Shown here: in pieces, positions 1-6,672 of the stretch
Layout: each line of letters begins with the position of its first letter
Numbering within the stretch: position 1 is the stretch's first letter
Assembly (NCBI GenBank): GCA_018814245.1
Contig: JAHIZN010000345.1
Coordinates: 1-11,078 of the forward strand
DNA: 11,078 bases
Direction of reading: 5' to 3'
Source: a bacterium
GTDB taxonomy: Bacteria > UBA9089 > CG2-30-40-21
Notes under the pieces: model-generated
Seen by the model: only the letters and a program-made list of their open reading frames with translations
What the model was told of the DNA's origin: nothing
Database searches by the model: none
Made by a program: the position numbers and the translations under genes

Positions 1-24
1 ATTCGCAGGAGGTTGAAAGCAACA

Positions 25-39
25 GTAACTATTCAGGCA
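25..39. repeat. Orphan copy of the GTAACTATTCAGGCA transposon-like end
   Basis: These 15 bases are identical to the left terminal inverted repeat of the MITE-like element at 2279-2441. The following bases (gaatacaga, 44-52) also resemble the reverse complement of that element's other end. No matching opposite end lies between here and the first gene, so this is either a solo end, a decayed copy, or one edge of an element disrupted by the inverted repeat at 59-188. Confidence 0.6.
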
Positions 40-58
40 GCAAGAATACAGATACAGA

Positions 59-188
59 GAAAGAACCACAAAGGGTGTAAATTCTAAGAAATAAACCATT
101 ATCAAGATCTTCTCATTTGTGGTTACCTTGTTATCGTTATTGTTCGCAATTATTTTCCCTAAGGAGTTACACCCTTTGTGGTTCTTTC
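59..188. repeat. 22-bp perfect inverted repeat around an 86-bp centre
   Basis: The arm 59-80 (core accacaaagggtgtaa) is the exact reverse complement of 167-188. The 86 bases between hold no convincing ORF. There is no obvious target duplication at its outer edges. The structure could fold as a long stem-loop or be a small non-autonomous element. It lies downstream of mrdA and is not placed like a classical intrinsic terminator, since no T-run follows either arm. Confidence 0.7.
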
Positions 189-332
189 CCTTGTAATCGT
201 TCATCTATTGTTAATTGCAGCTTGCAAAATCCACAGGTTATCGAGCAATTACGATTACCTTAATCACCCATCTTCAACAAACTGCAAATTCACTCCAGAA
301 TTGCCGTCCCCTGAAGTCTCATGTTCCATGCT
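189..332. other. Non-coding spacer downstream of mrdA
   Basis: No gene, hairpin-plus-T-run terminator or repeat that I can support is seen between the inverted repeat and the mrdA stop codon. Plus-strand reading frames crossing it run on into antisense mrdA and look spurious. Whether the elongation operon continues beyond the left edge (for example into rodA) cannot be seen. Confidence 0.5.
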
Positions 333-2243
333 TCATGTCTTGCTGCTATTTGCCTTCTCTGCCGGATTCTTCTCTGCTTGCGGCACATCTGAAGCTGTTC
401 CTTGCATCACATCTTGTGCTGCATCTGGCTTTATTTCCGTTTTCGTTGTTTGCGTGTTCACGCTTTCTTTGTCCCGCATGGATGAAATCTTTATATATTG
501 GAGAATTTTTCTGGCAATAGGTGCTGAAATCGCTCCACCCTTCCCCCCATGTTCAACGATAACAGCAATGGCTACCCTTGGATCCTCAACCGGAGCAAAG
601 CAAACAAACCATGCATGGTCATCACCCTGTGGATTTTGAGCCGTACCTGTTTTTCCTGCAACCCTCATATCCCAGATCATTGCCTTCTGTCCGGTACCTC
701 GTAAGACAGCACTCTCAAGCGAGGCATGCAATATATCCTTGGTTTTGGCTGAGATAGGAACAATATCCAGAATATCCGGGTTGAAATTCACAATCTTTCC
801 AGATGAGCTAACCATCTTTATTGCTAAGTGTGGACGATATACTCGTCCGCCATTAGCAACAATAGCCAATAAATTAGCCATCTGAAGGGGTGTAACCAGG
901 GCATACCCCTGACCAATACTTAAATTAATGGTATCACCAGTATACCAATCTGTTTCAAATATCCTTTTCTTCCATGCAGGTGTTGGAATGAGCCCTGTTT
1001 TTTCACTTAGCAAATCAATCCCGGTCGGCTTTCCAAAACCAAACTTTTTAGCAAACTCGTTTATCCTACTCACCCCAAGCTTGTAGCCAAGCTGGTAAAA
1101 ATAGACATTACAGGACAGGGTTATAGCATTTATAAATCCTATAACTCCATGCCGTTCCCTTTGAAAACAAGTAAACTTCTGTTTGCCTATTTCATATACT
1201 CCGCTGCACTCAATGGTATCTTCAGTGCAGATAACATTATTCTCTAAGGCAGCAGTAGCCACAACTATCTTAAAAACTGATCCTGGTGAATATTGAGCTT
1301 GAATAGTTCGATTCAGCAGTGGATGTCTTGGGTCAGCAAATAAGGCTGCTGCCTGGCTGCCACTCATCCGATGCAAAAACATATTTGTATCAAAACTCGG
1401 CTTGCTGACACAGGCTAACAGCTCTCCATTCTGTGGGTTTACAACCACTACTGCCCCGCAATTATTCTCAAGGGCATCATAGGCTATCTGCTGCATCTTT
1501 AGATCAATACTCAAGAACAGATTATTACCGGGCATAGGTTCTTTCATGCCCAGCACCTGCAATTGCCTGCCCCGAACATCTACCTCTATTTGCTTTCCCC
1601 CGTTTGTACCCTTAAGATAGCTGTCATACACACTCTCAATCCCTGACTTTCCAATCCATTCACCGCTCTTATAATTCTTCCGTACCCTTAGCTCTTTCTG
1701 GTTGATCTCACCAAGATAGCCCAACACATGAGCACACAATTCCCCATAAAGATAATTGCGTTTTGGTGTTACCTGAATAATTACACCGGGTAAATTAGGT
1801 GTCCTTTCTGCCACCTTTGCCAGAGTAATCCTGTCCACATCAGAGACAATCACTGCTGGCTCGAATGGCCTATTATGTTTCTTTTTTATATTATTTCTTG
1901 CTTTTTCTATGTCAATATCCAACAATCTGCTCAAGTTTAGCAGGGATTGTTCAATATCATCCTTGTGTAACCCCAATTGAATAATAGAGATGTCAAAGGA
2001 AGGCTCATCTATGGCTAATATCTCCCCATTTCTGTCAAAAATCATTCCTCTGGATGCAGTTATTGGGATTAATCTTATTCGATTGTTTTCTGAAATATTA
2101 CGAAAGTATCCACCCTTTATTATCTGAAGATAGCCAATTCTAAGCATTAAGATACCAAACAGCAGCAGGACCATCATCGCAATGGTCATTAATCGTTGTT
2201 TAAGAAAGCCTATTTCCGTATCAGATTGCTGTTGCTGTATCAT
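333..2243 (-). CDS. mrdA: Penicillin-binding protein 2, elongation-specific peptidoglycan D,D-transpeptidase
   Basis: PBP2 is the class B transpeptidase that cross-links peptidoglycan for side-wall growth, working with MreBCD and RodA in the inner membrane with its catalytic domain outside. The 636-residue protein has one N-terminal membrane anchor (about 17-37), a pedestal/dimerisation region (about 60-235, with ASRGMIFDRNGEILA at 63-77) and the transpeptidase domain (about 240-585). All three active-site motifs are present: SVFK with catalytic Ser322 and Lys325, SCN at 377-379, and KTG at 531-533. After about residue 586 comes a hydrophilic, low-complexity tail of about 50 residues. The ATG has a GGAG 7 bases upstream. 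It is the last elongation gene seen; a MITE-like insertion separates it from mreD. Confidence 0.96.
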   Translation of the reverse strand: MIQQQQSDTEIGFLKQRLMTIAMMVLLLFGILMLRIGYLQIIKGGYFRNISENNRIRLIPITASRGMIFDRNGEILAIDEPSFDISIIQLGLHKDDIEQSLLNLSRLLDIDIEKARNNIKKKHNRPFEPAVIVSDVDRITLAKVAERTPNLPGVIIQVTPKRNYLYGELCAHVLGYLGEINQKELRVRKNYKSGEWIGKSGIESVYDSYLKGTNGGKQIEVDVRGRQLQVLGMKEPMPGNNLFLSIDLKMQQIAYDALENNCGAVVVVNPQNGELLACVSKPSFDTNMFLHRMSGSQAAALFADPRHPLLNRTIQAQYSPGSVFKIVVATAALENNVICTEDTIECSGVYEIGKQKFTCFQRERHGVIGFINAITLSCNVYFYQLGYKLGVSRINEFAKKFGFGKPTGIDLLSEKTGLIPTPAWKKRIFETDWYTGDTINLSIGQGYALVTPLQMANLLAIVANGGRVYRPHLAIKMVSSSGKIVNFNPDILDIVPISAKTKDILHASLESAVLRGTGQKAMIWDMRVAGKTGTAQNPQGDDHAWFVCFAPVEDPRVAIAVIVEHGGKGGAISAPIARKILQYIKISSMRDKESVNTQTTKTEIKPDAAQDVMQGTASDVPQAEKNPAEKANSSKT

Positions 2244-2270
2244 AATCTCACTCCGTAACTTCTTAAACTC

Positions 2271-2449
2271 CCTATCTCGTAACTATTCAGGCATAGGAAT
2301 GGTTATGGCAGGGACAAGCCCTGCAGCTACAGCTATTCGTGGGAAACTTGTAGCTGCGACCTGCCAGAGGTACTACCTCCTTGTGGTCGCCGTCTTCATT
2401 CTGTATTCTGACTCCTGAATTCTGTATGCCTGAATAGTTACCCTATCTC
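2271..2449. mobile_element. MITE-like element (2279-2441) with 8-bp target duplication
   Basis: The 163-bp element at 2279-2441 is bounded by perfect 17-bp terminal inverted repeats: gtaactattcaggcata at 2279-2295 and its reverse complement at 2425-2441. It is flanked by direct repeats cctatctc at 2271-2278 and 2442-2449. It encodes no transposase, so it is non-autonomous. GTAA termini with 8-bp duplications recall the IS66 family, which is an inference from memory. Inside are a 24-base module (2307-2330) and an inverted module (2350-2390), both also found in the element at 6420-6664. It sits between mreD and mrdA in the same operon; the mrdA ribosome binding site is left intact. Confidence 0.82.
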
Positions 2450-2485
2450 TTAATCTTATTGAACAACAAGAATGCTGCCCCTCCC
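2443..2485 (-). pseudogene. Duplicated, diverged 3' end of mreD (13 codons plus stop)
   Basis: Read on the minus strand, 2443-2484 encodes GGAAFLLFNKIKR and a stop, against GGVLFLLFNKIKR and a stop at the real end of mreD. The two 39-bp copies (2447-2485 and 2519-2557) differ at five positions and lie 72 bp apart. Of those five, three are silent in the mreD frame and two change residues; the first codon after KIK also differs (AGA here, AGG in the gene). Between them is a GC-rich stretch built on ccgcg/cgcgt motifs. The copy has no start and is a remnant. The MITE target duplication overlaps its stop codon. Confidence 0.75.
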
Positions 2486-2514
2486 GTCTCCGCGACCTCC
2501 GCGTCTTCGCGTGC
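2486..2514. repeat. GC-rich short repeat directly after mreD
   Basis: This stretch (built of ctccgcg, cctccgcg and ttcgcgtg motifs spaced about 9 bases apart) is far more GC-rich than its surroundings. It abuts the mreD stop codon and separates the functional mreD end from the duplicated end. It looks like an inserted interspersed repeat; its family is unknown to me. Confidence 0.5.
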
Positions 2515-2988
2515 CTACCTCTTAATCTTATTGAATAACAAAAATAATACCCCTCCCAACATCATATTATAAATGGATTCAATAAAAATAGTTTTTACCA
2601 CAATCAAAAGGTCAGGGACAACGGTTGCAAAGATAGATTTAAGAATAAGCATCAAAACTTCTTGAACAATGGTAAATAAAAAGATGGAGAGCATGATAGA
2701 GATAAATTTTTCTGCATAGGTTTGTTTAATAATAGAGGTGACCATACCAATTATGGTCTTGACAAATGCATTCATCCCTAACATGCCCCCGGACAAACTA
2801 TCCTCAGCAATACCACAAATAAAGCCAAAGATTCCGCTCTGAAGTTGTTCTCTTCTGAAGGCAAAAAAGACAATGACGATAAGTAAAAGATCAGGCTTTA
2901 TCCCTCCAATACACAAAAAATTACCAAATATTGTCGTCTGTAACACCAGACATAAGAGTATGATTCCTATCCAGCTTACCCAATACAT
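2515..2988 (-). CDS. mreD: Rod shape-determining membrane protein MreD
   Basis: MreD is the integral membrane partner of MreC in the elongasome. The 157-residue protein is almost wholly hydrophobic with about five to six predicted membrane segments. It carries the family pattern PDLLLIVIVFFAF (32-44), followed by SGIFGFICGIAEDSLSGGMLGMNAF (51-75) with the conserved glycines and Asp63. Length is normal for the family. The ATG has GGAGGA five bases upstream. It follows mreC after a 66-bp spacer filled mostly by a palindrome. Its last 13 codons are duplicated just downstream, and its stop borders a GC-rich repeat, so its C-terminal end has been remodelled by recombination. Confidence 0.93.
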   Translation of the reverse strand: MYWVSWIGIILLCLVLQTTIFGNFLCIGGIKPDLLLIVIVFFAFRREQLQSGIFGFICGIAEDSLSGGMLGMNAFVKTIIGMVTSIIKQTYAEKFISIMLSIFLFTIVQEVLMLILKSIFATVVPDLLIVVKTIFIESIYNMMLGGVLFLLFNKIKR

Positions 2989-3014
2989 ATAAATCCTCCG
3001 TGATCGTTAGCGTA

Positions 3015-3056
3015 AGCACAAGCTTCCAGCCTGTATACAAGCTGGAAGCTTGTGCT
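3015..3056. repeat. 42-bp near-perfect palindrome between mreC and mreD
   Basis: Positions 3015-3035 pair with 3036-3056 at 20 of 21 positions; the only mismatch is 3031/3040. The arm contains agcacaagcttccagc. The mreC stop codon (TAG, 3055-3057) shares two bases with the right edge. In the mRNA this would be a long hairpin between two co-transcribed genes, about 15 bases before the mreD ribosome binding site. No T-run follows, so it is more likely a REP-like element or mRNA-processing or stability hairpin than a terminator. Confidence 0.8.
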
Positions 3057-3972
3057 ACTCAGTTACTGTTCCTATCACTGCCTTTTTTGGAATAATGATA
3101 CTTGCAGGCTGATTTTTTATCCTCACAGCCTTTTCTGGTACTATGGTAACATCCTTCTTGATAATGACCATAATTTCTTCCAATTTTGAAAACTTAGCAA
3201 ATGGTAAAACAGTTACATCCCTGAACAATCCCCTTTCCTTACGACCAACATCAACCACGAACCCTACAAACAACCCTTTAGGAAAGATGCCTCCATCCCC
3301 TGAGGTGATAATAATATCCCTTTTCTTCACATCAGCATCATAAGGAAGGTATTTAAGATCGCAATATCGACGATTATCACCCTCTATAATCCCCTTATAT
3401 TGAGTTCTCAATATTTCGCCACCAATCATGCTATTCTGGTCATAAAGCAAAAGCACAGATGAGGAATTGGTATTTACATCCAACACCCTTCCAACAAGCC
3501 CTTCCCTTCCATTTTGATAAGCTACTACAGGAGCTAAGCGATAAATGCCATCCTTTTTCCCCTTATCAATCATAATAGTATTTTCCCAATTGCTCGGGTC
3601 ATAAGATATAACACGAGCCACAATACTTTCATAAGGAAGTTGCTCTTTATAATTTAATAAGCTTTTTAACCGCTGATTCTCGTGGATGGCTTCTTGGTAT
3701 CTTTGTTTTTTTGCATTGACCATGCGGATAGTATCTCTTAGCCGTTTATTCTCTAATTTCACATCCCTGAGTTCCTGAATGCTGAGAAAAAAATCCCTTG
3801 CAGAAAATTTTACCCCACTTGCAAACATCTGAAATGGAAGCAAGACATTGGCAATACCATTTTTCAGGCAATTGACAGAAAAAGAGGTATGAGTAATCAT
3901 CAAGACAACAGAAATGAACAACAAAAGAATGATTATGTTTTCTCTCCCATGTTTCCAAAAGAACCTGACCAA
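3055..3972 (-). CDS. mreC: Rod shape-determining protein MreC
   Basis: MreC is a bitopic membrane protein whose periplasmic part binds and activates PBP2 and links MreB to the wall machinery. The 305-residue protein has a short basic cytoplasmic N terminus, one membrane helix (about 11-28), a coiled coil (about 62-109, ELRDVKLENKRLRD) and the beta-barrel domain with VISYDPSNWENTIMIDKGKK (121-140) and TSGDGGIFPKG (223-233). The start is TTG (3970-3972), chosen because a strong GGGGAGG lies 6-7 bases upstream and no later start would keep the membrane helix. It overlaps the end of mreB by 40 bp in another frame, which suggests translational coupling. Its TAG stop lies in a palindrome. Confidence 0.94.
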   Translation of the reverse strand: MVRFFWKHGRENIIILLLFISVVLMITHTSFSVNCLKNGIANVLLPFQMFASGVKFSARDFFLSIQELRDVKLENKRLRDTIRMVNAKKQRYQEAIHENQRLKSLLNYKEQLPYESIVARVISYDPSNWENTIMIDKGKKDGIYRLAPVVAYQNGREGLVGRVLDVNTNSSSVLLLYDQNSMIGGEILRTQYKGIIEGDNRRYCDLKYLPYDADVKKRDIIITSGDGGIFPKGLFVGFVVDVGRKERGLFRDVTVLPFAKFSKLEEIMVIIKKDVTIVPEKAVRIKNQPASIIIPKKAVIGTVTE

Positions 3973-5006
3973 TTATATCCTCCCCTTTTACGAGCCAACT
4001 GGAAATGTTTCAATTCATCCAGATACTTTCCAGTCCCAATGACTACACATCTAAGCGGATCATCTGCTATGACCACAGGAAGTCTTGTTTCTTGAGAGAT
4101 AAGCCTGTCTAATTCTCTTAATAATGCTCCACCACCAGCCATAACAATACCCCTGTCAACAATATCTGAAGCCAATTCAGGCGGTGTTTCTTCCAGTGCA
4201 GTTTTAACAATTTCAACAATAAAGCTGATAGGCTCTTTTAATGCCTCACGAATCTCTTCTGATGTAATCTTTAATGTTCTTGGCAATCCAGTCATGGTAT
4301 CCCGTCCCTTAACCTCCATGGATTGCTCTTCAGGAAGCGGATATGCTGAACCTATTTTAATCTTTACCTCTTCAGCGGTTCGTTCTCCAATCAAGAGGCT
4401 GTGTGTTTTCTTAATATATTGAACAAGAGCCTCATCCATCTCATTACCGGCAATTCTGATAGACTTGCTCACGACAAGACCACCCAGTGATATGACAGCT
4501 ACCTCTGTTGTCCCGCCGCCAACATCAATAATCAAATTTCCAGCTGGTTCATGAACGCAGATATTTGCTCCAATTGCCGCTGCCATTGGTTCTTCAATAA
4601 GATAGACCTCTCTGGCACCAGCCTGTTCAGCTGCCTCCCGAACCGCTCTTCTTTCTACCTCTGTAATCCCTGAGGGAACACCGATAACAATTCGTGGTCT
4701 GACCAATGCCCTTCGATTATGTACCTTGGTAATAAAATGCCTGATCATCCGCTCTGTAATCTCAAAATCAGCAATAACCCCATCTTTAAGTGGTCTGATA
4801 GCCACTATATCCCCTGGTGTTCTGCCAAGCATCCTTTTGGCTTCCTCTCCAACAGCCAATACTGCCCTGGTATCCTTCTGGATAGCCACCACTGACGGTT
4901 CACTCAAAACAATCCCCTCTCCTCTCACATGAACAAGTGTATTGGCTGTTCCCAGATCAATTCCAATATCGTTTGAAAAAAGACCAATGATAGAACCAAA
5001 TAACAT
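3933..5006 (-). CDS. mreB: Actin-like rod shape-determining protein MreB
   Basis: MreB is the bacterial actin homologue that polymerises under the inner membrane and orients side-wall synthesis. The 357-residue sequence shows the nucleotide-binding signatures in order: phosphate-1 DIGIDLGTANT (13-23), phosphate-2 DVGGGTTE (161-168) and adenosine motif AGGGALL (290-296), plus IGVPSGITEVERRAV (108-122) and EEPMAAAIGA (138-147). The short N-terminal MLFGSIIGLF may act as a membrane-targeting segment. The ATG has AAGGAGG five bases upstream. The protein runs about 20 residues past the usual end (after KYLDELKHF, 327-335), with a glycine- and aromatic-rich tail formed over the start of mreC. Upstream is a 300-bp repeat array separating it from the TPR gene. 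Confidence 0.97.
   Translation of the reverse strand: MLFGSIIGLFSNDIGIDLGTANTLVHVRGEGIVLSEPSVVAIQKDTRAVLAVGEEAKRMLGRTPGDIVAIRPLKDGVIADFEITERMIRHFITKVHNRRALVRPRIVIGVPSGITEVERRAVREAAEQAGAREVYLIEEPMAAAIGANICVHEPAGNLIIDVGGGTTEVAVISLGGLVVSKSIRIAGNEMDEALVQYIKKTHSLLIGERTAEEVKIKIGSAYPLPEEQSMEVKGRDTMTGLPRTLKITSEEIREALKEPISFIVEIVKTALEETPPELASDIVDRGIVMAGGGALLRELDRLISQETRLPVVIADDPLRCVVIGTGKYLDELKHFQLARKRGGYNWSGSFGNMGEKT
3979..3985 (-). promoter_or_regulatory. Ribosome binding site that fixes the mreC TTG start
   Basis: GGGGAGG on the minus strand, six bases from the TTG, lies inside the 3' end of mreB. It justifies the TTG start and means ribosomes finishing mreB pass over the mreC initiation region. 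Confidence 0.75.
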
Positions 5007-5024
5007 CTTTTCCTCCTTGTAATT

Positions 5025-5318
5025 TCTCGAATCTCGAATCCTCGAATCGCGAATCGCGAATTGCGAATCGCGATTCTGAAGTAAGGGAACAGAGATGAAT
5101 TGCGAATCGCGAATCTTGAATCGCGAATCTGCAAAAAGAAATGGAACAGATTCACAATCCGCAATTCAGGATTCTACTCCGTTTCTTCAGATTCGCAATT
5201 CGCAATTCGCAATTCGAAATTCTGTTCCATTTCTTCAAATTCACAATTCGCAATTCGAGATTCGCGATTCTGTTCTATTCCTTCAGATTCGCAATTCGCA
5301 ATTCGAGATTCGCGATTA
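5025..5318. repeat. Modular heptamer array with 48-bp higher-order units and an internal inversion
   Basis: The spacer between the TPR gene and mreB is almost wholly made of ATTCGNR-type heptamers (attcgca, attcgag, attcgcg). From 5173 there are three consecutive 48-bp units (5173-5220, 5221-5268, 5269-5316), each five heptamers plus a 13-nt linker of the type tccgtttcttcag. The last two differ at only four positions. Before about 5152 the heptamers and linkers run in the opposite orientation, so the halves are self-complementary; for example 5136-5150 is the exact reverse complement of 5221-5235. The mreB ribosome binding site (5012-5018) and the TPR stop (5333-5335) lie just outside. It is not a CRISPR array: units are too short, linkers are conserved rather than unique, and there are no cas genes. 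Confidence 0.88.
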
Positions 5319-5332
5319 TAAAACGCTTCCCA

Positions 5333-6262
5333 TCAACTGTTCAACCGTGTCAACTCATTCCTTGCTTCCACATGATTTGGTGAAAGCCTCAAGACTCTTC
5401 GCCATTCCTTTTCTGCATCCCTTAGATTTTCCTGTTTTTTATAGATACAACCAAGCTGATAATGTGCTTCTACAGAATTACGATCCAGCTTTAATATTTT
5501 CTTATATTCATTTTGAGCATAATTCAACTCATTTTTAGATAAATAAATTTCTCCCAGAATAGCATATACTTTTACCTTAAACTCATCATCCAACCCTCTG
5601 ACACTTAACACCTCCTGAAAGGCATTTATTGATTCATGGTAAAGCCCCTTTATCTTATATGTCCAGCCAAGATTATACCATGCTGAAATATCATTAGGAT
5701 TAAGTTCCCTTGCCTTTTTATACTCTTCTATGGCATTATCAAAGGCATTTTTTCTAAAATAAAGGTGGCCCAAATACAAATGAATATCCGAATACTTAGC
5801 CCCCTCATTAATAGCTATGTTAAGCTCTTCTTCAGCCTCACGATAATATGCCTTTTTCAGATTTAACCTGCTCATCTTAAAATAAGTCAGACCCAATTGA
5901 TAATGAGTCTCAGGAATTAGTTTTTTATCCTTATCCAGGATAATTGCTCTCTGGAAAAAACCAATAGCCTCCTGGAAAAACTTTTCTTTTTCTTCAGGAT
6001 ATTCACTTGCAATTGCCTTAGAGGCAAACGACTTACCAAGGGCAAGATACGCCTCTACGCTTGTCGGATCATTTTCTAAATTTTTCTTATACTTTGCCGT
6101 AGCATCCTCTGGCGGAGTACATGCCTTATTGGCTCCCAGGAAAACCAGAGAAATAAATATTACAACTAATATACCTCGTCCAATAAATTGTTTCTTTTTT
6201 GCCTTTGACCGATACGAACGGTAACTTCCCCCTTGCTTAACAGGATGGGAATAATAGTTCAT
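5333..6262 (-). CDS. Membrane-anchored tetratricopeptide-repeat protein of unknown role
   Basis: The 309-residue product has a basic, Tyr/Ser-rich cytoplasmic N terminus, one membrane segment (about 28-43) and then about six TPR units from about residue 66 to 297. These include LGKSFASKAIASE (75-87), YLGHLYFRKNAFDNAIEEYKKARELNPN (163-190), AWYNLGWTYKIKGLYHESINAF (194-215) and AHYQLGCIYKKQENLRDAEKEW (266-287). TPR domains are protein-binding scaffolds; the repeats probably face the periplasm. The ATG at 6260-6262 is preferred over an upstream in-frame start because AAGGAGG lies six bases before it and the extension would read through a palindrome. It is the first gene of the elongation operon, so an accessory role in wall growth is plausible but unproven. 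Confidence 0.85.
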   Translation of the reverse strand: MNYYSHPVKQGGSYRSYRSKAKKKQFIGRGILVVIFISLVFLGANKACTPPEDATAKYKKNLENDPTSVEAYLALGKSFASKAIASEYPEEKEKFFQEAIGFFQRAIILDKDKKLIPETHYQLGLTYFKMSRLNLKKAYYREAEEELNIAINEGAKYSDIHLYLGHLYFRKNAFDNAIEEYKKARELNPNDISAWYNLGWTYKIKGLYHESINAFQEVLSVRGLDDEFKVKVYAILGEIYLSKNELNYAQNEYKKILKLDRNSVEAHYQLGCIYKKQENLRDAEKEWRRVLRLSPNHVEARNELTRLNS

Positions 6263-6268
6263 TCTTTT

Positions 6269-6275
6269 CCTCCTT
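6269..6275 (-). promoter_or_regulatory. Ribosome binding site that fixes the TPR gene start
   Basis: AAGGAGG on the minus strand with a six-base A-rich spacer to ATG. The mreB site is nearly the same sequence (AAGGAGGAAAAG). This rules against the 24-codon-longer in-frame start at 6334. Confidence 0.75.
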
Positions 6276-6299
6276 ATTTTTATCCCCCTCCCAATAATG

Positions 6300-6327
6300 G
6301 TAGAGACGCAAAATTTTGTGTCTCTAT
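6300..6327. repeat. gagacgcaaaa palindrome, copy 1, at the start of the elongation-operon transcript
   Basis: Positions 6301-6313 and 6314-6326 are reverse complements except at 6308/6319. The same palindrome occurs intact at 9044-9075. It begins 7 bases downstream of the predicted -10 box, so it would form a hairpin at the very 5' end of the mRNA, upstream of the TPR ribosome binding site. Confidence 0.8.
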
Positions 6328-6333
6328 CTAACA

Positions 6334-6362
6334 TTTATATTATTTTAACAGAATTTTGTCCA
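6334..6362 (-). promoter_or_regulatory. Sigma70-type promoter of the TPR-mreBCD-mrdA operon
   Basis: On the minus strand, TGGACA (6357-6362) is followed after exactly 17 bases by TATAAA (6334-6339). Each box differs from consensus at one position. The predicted start of transcription, about 6327, falls at the edge of the palindrome and gives a leader of about 65 bases before the TPR start codon. Confidence 0.6.
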
Positions 6363-6411
6363 AATTTCAAGTGTTTTTTTTAGAAATATTGTAATTGGTT
6401 AGTTACTATTA

Positions 6412-6672
6412 GGAAAATGGGTAGTGTCTGTAAATAGCTAACTCTTGGTGGATAGGAAAAACATTCCTCATTTATAAGTTAATAAGCGACCACAAGGGTC
6501 GCAGCTACAAAGATCCCACACACAACAATCGATCACATCGTAGCTGCAGGGCTTGTCCCTGCCCTAATAAGCGATCACAAGAGGAGAGCACCTCTGGCAG
6601 GGATGTGCCTGTGAATGGTTATGCGTCAAATTAAGGTTGACACGACACTAATTCAGACACCACCGGAAAATG
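6412..6672. mobile_element. MITE-like element (6420-6664) with 8-bp target duplication
   Basis: The 245-bp element at 6420-6664 has 11-bp terminal inverted repeats, ggtagtgtctg (6420-6430) and cagacaccacc (6654-6664), matching at 10 of 11 positions. It is flanked by direct repeats ggaaaatg at 6412-6419 and 6665-6672. No coding region of note lies inside. It holds a 24-base module at 6540-6563 identical, in inverse orientation, to 2307-2330, and two forms of a gcgaYcacaag module (6486-6508 and 6570-6602) related to 2350-2390. The 8-bp duplication fits several IS families (IS256, ISAs1, IS1595, IS66); I cannot say which. It lies between the yggU end and the elongation-operon promoter. Confidence 0.75.

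Noticed and set aside
178..639. Plus-strand ORFs near the left edge
   Set aside because: They lie largely antisense to mrdA, show no recognisable domain and have no convincing ribosome binding site.
5025..5318. CRISPR array
   Set aside because: Repeats are 7-mers, the 13-nt linkers are conserved instead of unique, orientation flips inside the array, and no cas gene is present.
5095..5538. Plus-strand frames through the array encoding a 16-residue repeat (FLQIRNSQFAIRNS-like)
   Set aside because: Open only because the unit is 48 bp (a multiple of three). There is no ribosome binding site, the frames run antisense into the TPR gene, and three overlapping frames are all open.
6263..6334. Longer N terminus of the TPR protein (start at 6334)
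   Set aside because: The extension reads through a palindrome and the predicted promoter -10 region, while the ATG at 6262 has a perfect AAGGAGG.
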